A DNA stretch of 64,000 nucleotides from Falsiroseomonas sp046052145 (GTDB lineage: Bacteria > Pseudomonadota > Alphaproteobacteria > Acetobacterales > Acetobacteraceae). Position numbers and translations under genes: made by a program. Within the stretch, counting starts at the first letter, position 1. Each line of letters opens with the position of its first letter. The stretch is from positions 54,425 through 118,424 of the forward strand of contig JBJOMW010000013.1 of assembly GCA_046052145.1 (NCBI GenBank). The letters are read 5' to 3'. Shown piece after piece: positions 27,416 through 34,382 of this stretch. The notes under the pieces were generated by a model. It was not told the origin of the DNA. It saw nothing but the letters and a program-made list of their open reading frames with translations, and searched no databases.

Positions 27416-28330
27416 ATGTCCGGCGAAGCTTTCCGCGGCTGCTATACCGTGCTGATCACGCCCTTCACCGAAGACGGTGAGGCGGTGGACCTGAAGGCGC
27501 TGGAGCGCCTGGTGGAGTTCCAGATCGCGGAGGGAATCCGCGGCCTGATTCCGCTGGGCTCGACCGGCGAGTTCCTCTCCGTCTCGCCGGAGGAACGCAC
27601 GGCGATCGTCGAGACGGTGGTGAAGACCGCGCGCGGGCGCGTGCCCGTCATCATCGGCACTGGCGCCGAGGACACGCGCGAGGTGGTGCGGACCTCGAAG
27701 GAAGCGGAAGCGCTCGGCGCCGATGGCGTGATGATCATCCCGCCCTTCTATTCCGTGCCGACGCTGGCCGAGCTGATGCACCACTACGACACGGTGGCGA
27801 AAGCGATCGGCCTGCCGATCATGGTCTACAACAACCCGGCAACGGCGAATGTAGATATGACGGCGGAGATGCTGGCGGAGATCAGCCGCATCCCGAACTG
27901 CCTCTACGTCAAGGAAAGCACGCTGGAGGTGACGCGCGTGCGCGACATCGTCGCACTCTGCGGCGACCGGATGGAGGTCTTCGCCGGCGTGCTCGGCTAC
28001 GAGAGCGCGTGGCTGGGTGCGATCGGCTGGGTCGCGGTGTGTTCGAACCTGGCCCCCCGTCTCTCGACCGAGATGTTCCACGCCGCGGCCTTCGAGAAGG
28101 ATAGGGACAAGGCGCTGGCGCTCTATCGGCGGCTGGCGCCGCTGCTGCCCTGGGTGGGCGGGCCGCGGTACGTCGCGGGGACCAAGGCGGGCTTCCGGCT
28201 GATGGGGATGGGCATGGGCGATCCGCGCCCGCCACGCCTGCCGCTGCCGGGTGCGGACGTGCCGAAGCTTGCAGCCGTGCTGCAGGAGATGGGGCTGCTG
28301 TCGCAAGGCGCGAAGCTGGCCGCCGAGTAG
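27416..28330 (+). CDS. DHDPS/N-acetylneuraminate lyase family protein
   Basis: A 304-residue class I aldolase-type enzyme. The Schiff-base Lys is in LYVKESTLEVTR, the conserved Tyr in MVYNNPAT, and the carboxylate-binding motif is GSTGEFLSV. The gene is unlikely to be the biosynthetic dapA. It is divergent from the fused flavoprotein and is followed by an amino-acid transporter, which fits the deaminase LhpC (pyrroline-4-hydroxy-2-carboxylate deaminase) of hydroxyproline breakdown, or another pyruvate-type lyase. AGGGAG 9 bases upstream supports ATG 27416. The family is sure; the substrate is inference. Confidence 0.88.
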   Translation: MSGEAFRGCYTVLITPFTEDGEAVDLKALERLVEFQIAEGIRGLIPLGSTGEFLSVSPEERTAIVETVVKTARGRVPVIIGTGAEDTREVVRTSKEAEALGADGVMIIPPFYSVPTLAELMHHYDTVAKAIGLPIMVYNNPATANVDMTAEMLAEISRIPNCLYVKESTLEVTRVRDIVALCGDRMEVFAGVLGYESAWLGAIGWVAVCSNLAPRLSTEMFHAAAFEKDRDKALALYRRLAPLLPWVGGPRYVAGTKAGFRLMGMGMGDPRPPRLPLPGADVPKLAAVLQEMGLLSQGAKLAAE

Positions 28331-28353
28331 TCCAGGAAGGAAGAGGAAGAGAA

Positions 28354-29172
28354 ATGCGTCGTCTTCTGCTGGCCGCTGTTGCGGCCGTCTTCGCCTCGCC
28401 AGCCATGGCGCAGCAGCCGGCCTGCCAGCCGCGCGTCGCGGATAGCGAGTTGGTCAAGCCGCGCACGCTGGTGATGTCCACCAACCCCACCCTGCCGCCG
28501 CTGCAATTCGTGAACGCGCAAGGGCAGCTGCAGGGCATGCGGATCGAGCTCGGCACCGAGATCGCGCGGCGTCTGTGCCTGACGCCCGAATATGTCCGCA
28601 TCGAGTTCAGTGCGATGATCCCGGGCCTCGCGGCGCGCCGGTGGGACATGATCAACACCGGCATCTTCTTCACCGAGGAACGCGCCCGGATGATGCAGAT
28701 GGTCCGCTACGAGAATAACGCGGTGGCCATCAGCGCTGCGCGCGGCAACCCGCTCAACATCCGCGCCGAGCGCGACCTGGCAGGCCGCACCGTCGGCGTC
28801 GAGCTCGGCGGCTTCGAGGAACGGCGGCTCCGCGAGATCAGCCAGACCCTGCAGAGTGCCGGGCAACGGCCGATCAATGTGCGGACCTTCGACAATTTCG
28901 CGGTCGCCTTCCAGGCGCTGCGCGCGGGCCAGGTGGAGGCGGTGACCTCGATCGACGCGGTGGCAGCCGAATACGACCAGCGCGGCGAATTCCCGCGCGT
29001 GCTGCACGGCCTGTTCCCGACGCCGGCGGCCTTCGCCTTCCGGTCGCGCACGCTGGCGATGGCGGTCTCGGGCGTGCTGCTGGAGATGCAGGCGGATGGC
29101 AGCCTGGGCGCGCTGTTCCAGCGCTATGGCGTGACCATCGCGGACCCGACCTTCTCGGTCGTCGGGCCGTAA
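28354..29172 (+). CDS. Amino-acid ABC transporter substrate-binding protein
   Basis: A 272-residue periplasmic binding protein of the polar amino-acid (family 3) type. The signal peptide is RRLLLAAVAAVFASPAMA, with cleavage predicted before QQPA. The SBP_bac_3 pattern is visible: TLPPLQFVNAQGQLQGMRIE, then GLAARRWDMINTGIFFTEER, and the second-lobe entry LAGRTVGVELGGFEERR. A purine-rich GGAAGAGGAAGAG precedes the ATG. It follows the DHDPS-family gene after 23 bases and precedes a permease; an ATPase gene is not present in this window. Confidence 0.9.
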   Translation: MRRLLLAAVAAVFASPAMAQQPACQPRVADSELVKPRTLVMSTNPTLPPLQFVNAQGQLQGMRIELGTEIARRLCLTPEYVRIEFSAMIPGLAARRWDMINTGIFFTEERARMMQMVRYENNAVAISAARGNPLNIRAERDLAGRTVGVELGGFEERRLREISQTLQSAGQRPINVRTFDNFAVAFQALRAGQVEAVTSIDAVAAEYDQRGEFPRVLHGLFPTPAAFAFRSRTLAMAVSGVLLEMQADGSLGALFQRYGVTIADPTFSVVGP

Positions 29173-29188
29173 TAGGCTACCCTTCTCT

Positions 29189-29212
29189 CCCTCCCCCGCC
29201 TGCGGGGGAGGG
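29189..29212. repeat. Palindromic repeat between binding protein and permease genes
   Basis: An 11-base perfect stem CCCTCCCCCGC/GCGGGGGAGGG with a 2-base centre, identical in arms to the element at 20478. It sits 16 bases after the binding-protein stop and about 22 bases before the permease. A hairpin here can protect the upstream message from 3' decay and so keep binding-protein levels above permease levels, as known for malE-malF; that role is inference here. Confidence 0.75.
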
Positions 29213-29234
29213 TTCATGTGCGGAGTAGGCAGCC

Positions 29235-29918
29235 ATCCATATCTGGTCCTGGGACGGGTTCTTCGACTACCTGTTCAACCCCTTCCTGCTGGAAGGGGCG
29301 CTGACGACGCTGTGGCTGACGATCGCCTCGCTGGCCGGCGGGCTCGCGCTCGGCATCGTGCTGGCCTTGATGCGGCTGTCGCCGAACCGCACGCTGGGTT
29401 GGATCGCGGCGACCTATTGCTGGCTGTTCCGCGGCACGCCGCTGCTGGTGCAGCTGCTGATCATCTACACAGGCCTGCCGCTGTTCGGGCTGCGCTTCAG
29501 CGTAACCCAGGCCGCGCTGCTGGGCCTTGCGCTGAACGAGGCAGCCTATCTCAGCGAGATCGTGCGGTCGGGCATCATGGCGGTCGGGCGGGGGCAGAAG
29601 GAAGCGGGGCTCGCGCTTGGCCTGTCGCCCGTGCAGGTCTTCCGCACCGTCACCTGGCCGCAGGCGATGCGCATCATCATCCCGCCGCTCGGCAATTCGG
29701 TGAACGGGCTTCTGAAGACCACCTCGGTGGCGTCCGTCATCAGCATGGAGGAGCTGCTGCGCCGGACGCAGATCCTGATCCAGGAACGCTTCATGGTGCT
29801 GGAGCTCTTCATCGCCGCAGCCATCTGGTACCTGGTGATGACCACCGCCTGGGACTTCGTGCAGCGCCGGCTGGAAGCGCGCTATGGTCGCGCCTATGCC
29901 GCCGACCACAGACGATAG
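29235..29918 (+). CDS. Amino-acid ABC transporter permease, no canonical start codon
   Basis: Inner-membrane permease of the HisM/GlnP type. The frame shows the usual N-terminus WSWDGFFDYLFNPFLLEGAL, about five membrane segments, and the EAA loop EIVRSGIMAVGRGQKEAGLA that contacts the ATPase. In-frame TAG 29226-29228 closes the frame upstream, and no ATG, GTG or TTG occurs before GTG 29358, which would delete the first membrane segment. I place the start at ATC 29235, 9 bases after GGAG, giving 227 residues; ATC 29241 or a CTG codon are alternatives, and a sequencing error is possible. It is followed 10 bases later by the hydantoinase gene. Confidence 0.82.
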   Translation: MHIWSWDGFFDYLFNPFLLEGALTTLWLTIASLAGGLALGIVLALMRLSPNRTLGWIAATYCWLFRGTPLLVQLLIIYTGLPLFGLRFSVTQAALLGLALNEAAYLSEIVRSGIMAVGRGQKEAGLALGLSPVQVFRTVTWPQAMRIIIPPLGNSVNGLLKTTSVASVISMEELLRRTQILIQERFMVLELFIAAAIWYLVMTTAWDFVQRRLEARYGRAYAADHRR

Positions 29919-29928
29919 GAGACGGATG

Positions 29929-31413
29929 ATGGCCGAATACGACCTTGCTATCCGCGGCGGGCTGGTGGCGACCGGCTTCGGGGTGGCGCGCTGCGATATC
30001 GGCGTGAAGGATGGCCGCATCGCCGCCATCGCGGAGCGGATCACCGACGCCGCCCAGGTGATCGAGGCTGACGGCCTTTATGTGCTGCCCGGCGGCGTGG
30101 ACAGCCATTGCCACATCGAGGAGACCTCGCGCGGCGGCTACACCATGGCCGATGGCGAGCCGCCCGTGACGGTAATGGAGGAAAGCTTCGTCAGCGCCTC
30201 CACCTCCGCCTTCGCCGGCGGCACCACCAGCGTCGTCTGCTTCATCCCGCAATGGAAGGGCTTCGGCATCTGGGAGCGCTACCAGGATGCGCGCCGCCGC
30301 GGCGAGGGCGGCATGCTGGACTTCGCCTTCCACCAGATCATCAGCGACCCGACCGATGTCGTGATCAACGAGGAAGTGCCGAAGGTGGTGGCCGAGGGCG
30401 TGCGCAGCCTGAAGGTCTTCCTGACCTATGAGCCGCTGCATCTTTCAGACGCAAATTACCTCAAGGTGCTGCTGGCCGCGCGGAAGCATGGCTGCCTTGT
30501 GACGGTGCATTGCGAGAATTACGCCGCCATCGGCTGGCGCACGCAGGCGCTGCTGGACGCCGGGATGACCGCGCCCACCTACCACGCCTGGTCGCGCCCG
30601 CGCGTGGTGGAGCGGGAGGCGACGCATCGTGCGATCGCGCTGGCGGAGCTGGTGGATCAGCCGATCCAGGTCTTCCACGTCTCCTGCGAGGAAGCGGCGG
30701 AGGAGATCGCCCGCGCCCAGGCGCGCGGCGTGAAGGTGTGGGGCGAGACCTGCCCGCAATACGTCACGCTGACGGCGGCCGACATGGCGCGCACCAATCC
30801 CCGCGACGGTGGCTTCGAGGGGGCCAAGTTCATGTGCAGCCCCGCGCCGCGCGATGCGGCCGAGCATGCGCGCATCTGGGAGATGGTCCGGCGCGGCACG
30901 CTCGATGTCATCTCGTCGGACCATTGCGGCTTCAGCTTCGAAGGCACGCGCGGCAAGGCTTCGGCCGGCCGCGATGCGAGCTTCGAGAAAATCCCGAACG
31001 GCATCCCGGGCTTGGCGGCGCGGCTGCCGATCGTCTTCAGCGAAGGTGTCTCGAAGGGGCGCATCGGGCTTGAGGAATTCGTGAAGCTCACCAGCACGAA
31101 CCCCGCGAAGATCATGGGGCTCTACCCGAAAAAGGGCGCGATCCAGCCGGGCAGCGACGCCGATATCGTGCTGTGGGATCCGGCGAAGAAGGTGACGATC
31201 ACCAACGCGCTGATGCAGCACGCCATCGACTACACGCCCTATGAGGGGCTGGAGGTCACCGGCTGGCCGGTGGCGACGATCCGCCGCGGCCAGGTGGTGA
31301 TGCGCGATGGCACGGTGCAGGCCGAGCCCGGCACCGGCCGCTTCCTGCCGCGCGGCCCCTATGACCTGGTGAAGCCGCGCGGCGTCATGCCGGACGGCTT
31401 TGCCGTGGGCTGA
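29929..31413 (+). CDS. Dihydropyrimidinase / D-hydantoinase family amidohydrolase
   Basis: A 494-residue cyclic-amide hydrolase that opens 5,6-dihydropyrimidines or 5-substituted hydantoins to carbamoyl amino acids. Binuclear metal ligands are visible: HxH in GGVDSHCHIEE, the carboxylated Lys in SLKVFLTYEP, His in TVHCENY and FHVSCEEA, and Asp in VISSDHCGF. Length fits the family. ATG 29929 is 7 bases after AGGAG; the adjacent ATG 29926 is too close to it. Being behind an amino-acid permease suggests that a hydantoin or dihydropyrimidine is imported or its product recovered. The 3' end overlaps the convergent Nudix gene by 29 bases. Confidence 0.92.
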   Translation: MAEYDLAIRGGLVATGFGVARCDIGVKDGRIAAIAERITDAAQVIEADGLYVLPGGVDSHCHIEETSRGGYTMADGEPPVTVMEESFVSASTSAFAGGTTSVVCFIPQWKGFGIWERYQDARRRGEGGMLDFAFHQIISDPTDVVINEEVPKVVAEGVRSLKVFLTYEPLHLSDANYLKVLLAARKHGCLVTVHCENYAAIGWRTQALLDAGMTAPTYHAWSRPRVVEREATHRAIALAELVDQPIQVFHVSCEEAAEEIARAQARGVKVWGETCPQYVTLTAADMARTNPRDGGFEGAKFMCSPAPRDAAEHARIWEMVRRGTLDVISSDHCGFSFEGTRGKASAGRDASFEKIPNGIPGLAARLPIVFSEGVSKGRIGLEEFVKLTSTNPAKIMGLYPKKGAIQPGSDADIVLWDPAKKVTITNALMQHAIDYTPYEGLEVTGWPVATIRRGQVVMRDGTVQAEPGTGRFLPRGPYDLVKPRGVMPDGFAVG

Positions 31414-31846
31414 GCGAGCGCAGCAGCGCCGCAAGGCCCGGTTCGGCGACGAGCGCAGCGGCGGCGGCGGGGGTGAATAGCCGCCGCTCCCGCTCCAGCC
31501 GCTCCGGCCAGTCGTGCAGCTGGCGGGTGACGCGGAAGCGGAAGACCAGCACCTCGGTTGTCACCGTGCTGCCATCGGACCGCCGCTTCGGATAGGCGTA
31601 GCTGCCGAGCGGCTCGGTTTCCGCTTCGCCGAGCAGACCGGCTTCCTCGAAGGCCTCGCGCGCGGCGGAGCGGTGCGCAGCCTCCTCTGGCTCGATCCAG
31701 CCTTTCGGAATCACCCAGCGCTTCGTCTCCCGGCTGGTGACCAGCACGACGCGCAGCGCCATGCCCTGGCCAACCAGCGGCAAGGCCGCGCTTTGACGCC
31801 TGAGCTCGGCGCTGCCGCGCCGGCCGGCGAATTGCCCATCGGGCAT
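31385..31846 (-). CDS. Nudix hydrolase
   Basis: A 153-residue pyrophosphohydrolase. The Nudix box is complete (it starts GWIEPEEAAHRSAAREAF and ends EEAGL), preceded by RWVIPKG. It resembles the diphosphoinositol/NTP type in which the protein works as a house-cleaning enzyme, but the substrate cannot be read from the sequence. The start at ATG 31846 is chosen because a weak GGAAG precedes it; an upstream in-frame ATG at 31912 would add 22 atypical basic residues. Its last 29 bases overlap the 3' end of the hydantoinase on the other strand. Confidence 0.88.
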   Translation of the reverse strand: MPDGQFAGRRGSAELRRQSAALPLVGQGMALRVVLVTSRETKRWVIPKGWIEPEEAAHRSAAREAFEEAGLLGEAETEPLGSYAYPKRRSDGSTVTTEVLVFRFRVTRQLHDWPERLERERRLFTPAAAAALVAEPGLAALLRSLSPRQSRPA

Positions 31847-31979
31847 TGACCGTTTCTTCCCCAACCGCCCACGCCAGAGGCCCCAACAGGCTGGAGATGT
31901 CCGACGCGTCATCGCTACGATAAGGAGATGAGACGTGGTCGGGTAAAGACCCTGGGGCAGGGTTCGGCGAATTTACGTC

Positions 31980-32000
31980 CGACAAATTCGTGATTTGTCG
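31980..32000. promoter_or_regulatory. AT-rich perfect palindrome upstream of the Nudix gene
   Basis: CGACAAAT (31980-31987) and ATTTGTCG (31993-32000) form an 8-base perfect inverted repeat with a 5-base spacer, in a 202-base gap between the Nudix start and the end of the beta-oxidation operon. It is the least GC-rich spot in the neighbourhood. It could be an operator or the mRNA 3' end of the operon; no T-run follows. I see nothing else in this gap. Confidence 0.35.
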
Positions 32001-32048
32001 AAACCTTAAGCAACGGCCGCGCCGGCATGACGCGCCCGGCGTGCTGCC

Positions 32049-33173
32049 TCAATCCGGCAGCCCACCCGCGGCGACGACACGGCGCAGATGGTGGTCCACA
32101 TCGCCGAGCAGCACGCCGAGGATCGCCAGCCGCTTGAAGTAGTGGCCGGCCTTGTACTCCTCGGTCATGGCGATACCGCCATGCAGCTGGATCGCCTCCT
32201 TGCCCAGCTGGTCGGCGAGCCGCCCCACCAGCGCCTTGGCGGCCGAAAGCGCGGTGCCGCGCGCGGCCGCATCGGGCTGCTGCACCATCATGGCGGCGTA
32301 CATGGTGATGCTGCGCGCCTGTTCGGTCGCGACCAGCATGTCGGCCGCGCGGTGCTGCAGGGCCTGAAAATTGCCGATGGGCTGGCCGAATTGCTGGCGC
32401 GTCTTCAGGTAGTCCACCGTCAGATCGCGCAGCGTCTCCATCGCGCCCACGGCTTCCGCGCAGAGTGCGGCGATCGCCTCATCCGCGACCAGCTCGATCA
32501 GCGGCAGCGCGTCTTCCGACAGCAGCGAGGCGCGGGCGCCTTCCAGCACGATCTCGGCCGCGCGCAACCCGTCCTGCGTGGCATAGCCGCGGCGCGTGAC
32601 GCCGGGCGTGGCGGGATCGAGCAGGAACAGGCCGATCCCCGCACGGTCGCGCCGCGCGCCGGCGATGCGCGCCGAAACCAGCAGGCGGTCGGCCCTGTCG
32701 CCCTGCAGCACGACGCCCTTCGCGCCATCCAGCACCCAGGCGTCGCCATCCCGCCGCGCGCTGGTGGCGATGTCGTGCAGGTCGTGGCGCGCCTGGCGTT
32801 CCTGATGCGCGAAGGCGAGCGTCGCCGCGCCCGCCGCGACCTGCTCGACCAACGCCGCATCGCCGCCTGCGCGCCGCAGCAGGCCAAGGCCGAGCACGAT
32901 GCTGGCCAGATAGGGCTCGACCACGAGCCCCCGCCCGAAGGCCTCCATCACCAGCATCGTCTCGACGGGGCCGCCGCCGAAGCCGCCCTGCTCCTCGGGC
33001 AAGGGCAGGCCGAGCAAGCCCATTTCCGCCATCGCGGACCAGTTGGCACCGGCATAGCCGCGCGGCTCGGCACGATAGGCCTGGCGCTTCTCGAAATCGC
33101 CGTAGCGGTCGGCGACGAAGCGGTTGACGCTGTCGGCCAGAAGCCGCTGCTCGTCGGTGAGGTCGAAGTCCAT
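32049..33173 (-). CDS. Acyl-CoA dehydrogenase family protein, shorter partner
   Basis: A 374-residue flavoprotein of the acyl-CoA dehydrogenase fold: N-terminal helical domain (MDFDLTDEQRLLADSVNRFV), middle beta domain (LDGAKGVVLQGDRADRLLV) and C-terminal helical domain (YLKTRQQFGQPIGNFQALQH, KEAIQLHGGIAMTEEY). The position of the catalytic Glu in the usual YEGT motif is not conserved. It lies 6 bases after a second, longer acyl-CoA dehydrogenase and is last in the four-gene operon. The pair looks like the two unlike subunits of heteromeric dehydrogenases of the FadE26/FadE27 kind; this pairing is inference. Confidence 0.9.
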   Translation of the reverse strand: MDFDLTDEQRLLADSVNRFVADRYGDFEKRQAYRAEPRGYAGANWSAMAEMGLLGLPLPEEQGGFGGGPVETMLVMEAFGRGLVVEPYLASIVLGLGLLRRAGGDAALVEQVAAGAATLAFAHQERQARHDLHDIATSARRDGDAWVLDGAKGVVLQGDRADRLLVSARIAGARRDRAGIGLFLLDPATPGVTRRGYATQDGLRAAEIVLEGARASLLSEDALPLIELVADEAIAALCAEAVGAMETLRDLTVDYLKTRQQFGQPIGNFQALQHRAADMLVATEQARSITMYAAMMVQQPDAAARGTALSAAKALVGRLADQLGKEAIQLHGGIAMTEEYKAGHYFKRLAILGVLLGDVDHHLRRVVAAGGLPD

Positions 33174-33179
33174 GTGCCC

Positions 33180-34382
33180 TCAGAGACCCAAGAACGCCTT
33201 GGCGATGATGTTCCGCTGGATCTCGTTGCTGCCGCCGTAGATCGAGACCTTGCGGAAATTGAAGAATAGCGGTGCCGCGGCATCCGCCCATTCGGGGCCG
33301 ACGCTTGGCAGGTTCAGCCCATCCTCGTCGCGGTCGGGGCGCGGCAGGGCATAGGGGCCGGCGATCTCCATCAGCAGCTGCGTCGCCTGCTGCTGGATCT
33401 CGCTGCCCTTGATCTTGAGGATGGAGCTCGACGGGTCGGGCTTGTCGGCGGCCTTGCTGCGCTGGGCGGCGACAACGCGCATCTGCGTGATCTCGAGCGC
33501 CTTCAGCTCGATCTCGCTCCAGGCCAGGCGGCGGCGGAAATCGGGGTCGTCCCAGACCATCCCCTCGCCCGCCGGCGTCTCCTGCGCCAAGCGTTTCACG
33601 CGGGCCAGGCGTTCCTTCGTCATGCCGATGCGCGCGATGCCGATGCGCTCATTCGAGAGCAGGAACTTCGCGTAGTCCCAGCCCTTGTTGAGCTCACCGA
33701 CCAAATTCTCGGCCGGGACCTTCACCTCGTCGAAGAAGACCTCGTTCACCTCATGCCCGCCATCGATCGTGATGATGGGGCGGAGCGTGATGCCCGGCGT
33801 TTTCATGTCCACCAGGATGAAGGAGATACCTTCCTGCTTCTTGCGCGCGGCCGGGTCGGTGCGGGCCAGGACGAAGATCCAGTCGGCATATTGGCCGAGC
33901 GTCGTCCAGGTCTTCTGGCCGTTGAGGACGAAGTGCTCGCCCTCCCGCCGCGCCGTGGTCTTGAGGCTGGCGAGGTCCGATCCCGCGCCGGGTTCGGAGA
34001 AGCCCTGCGCCCACCAGATGTCGAGGCTCGCGGTCGCGGGGAGGAAGCGCTGCTTCTGCGCCTCGCTGCCGAAGGTGGCGATGACGGGGCCGACCATGTT
34101 GACGTTGAAGCCGAGCGGCTGCGGCACGGCGGCGGCCTGCAATTCCTCGACGAAGATGTAGCGCTGCACGGGCGACCAATCCTTGCCGCCAAAGGCCACC
34201 GGCCAATTCGGGGTGGCCAGGCCTGCCGCGTGCAGGATCTTCTGGCTGGTCACGTAATCCTCGCGCGCCAGCTTCCGGCCCTCACTGACCTTGCGGCGGA
34301 TCTCGGCCGGGATCTCGCGGCGGAAGAAGGCACGGAGGTCGTCGCGGAAGGCGATCTCCTCGGCGGTGTAGCGAAGGTCCAT
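33180..34382 (-). CDS. Acyl-CoA dehydrogenase family protein, longer partner
   Basis: A 400-residue acyl-CoA dehydrogenase. Flavin and substrate features are WWAQGFSEPGAGSDLASLKT, the beta domain FVLNGQKTWTTLGQYADWIF, and the C-terminal VSIYGGSNEIQRNIIAKAFL. The residue where medium-chain enzymes carry the base Glu (YEGT) is Gly in YGGS, so a Glu elsewhere or in the partner must act. It starts on the last base of the ligase stop codon and is followed after 6 bases by the 374-residue partner. It introduces the alpha-beta double bond in an acyl-CoA; the chain type is unknown. Confidence 0.92.
   Translation of the reverse strand: MDLRYTAEEIAFRDDLRAFFRREIPAEIRRKVSEGRKLAREDYVTSQKILHAAGLATPNWPVAFGGKDWSPVQRYIFVEELQAAAVPQPLGFNVNMVGPVIATFGSEAQKQRFLPATASLDIWWAQGFSEPGAGSDLASLKTTARREGEHFVLNGQKTWTTLGQYADWIFVLARTDPAARKKQEGISFILVDMKTPGITLRPIITIDGGHEVNEVFFDEVKVPAENLVGELNKGWDYAKFLLSNERIGIARIGMTKERLARVKRLAQETPAGEGMVWDDPDFRRRLAWSEIELKALEITQMRVVAAQRSKAADKPDPSSSILKIKGSEIQQQATQLLMEIAGPYALPRPDRDEDGLNLPSVGPEWADAAAPLFFNFRKVSIYGGSNEIQRNIIAKAFLGL

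Noticed and set aside
24588..27455. A 955-codon open frame on the plus strand
   Set aside because: It is antisense to the three-module flavoprotein and has no recognisable domain or ribosome binding site.
27416..28330. Calling this gene dapA for lysine synthesis
   Set aside because: The active-site residues fit the whole DHDPS superfamily, and the catabolic and transport neighbours argue against a biosynthetic role; dapD and dapE lie in a separate cluster.
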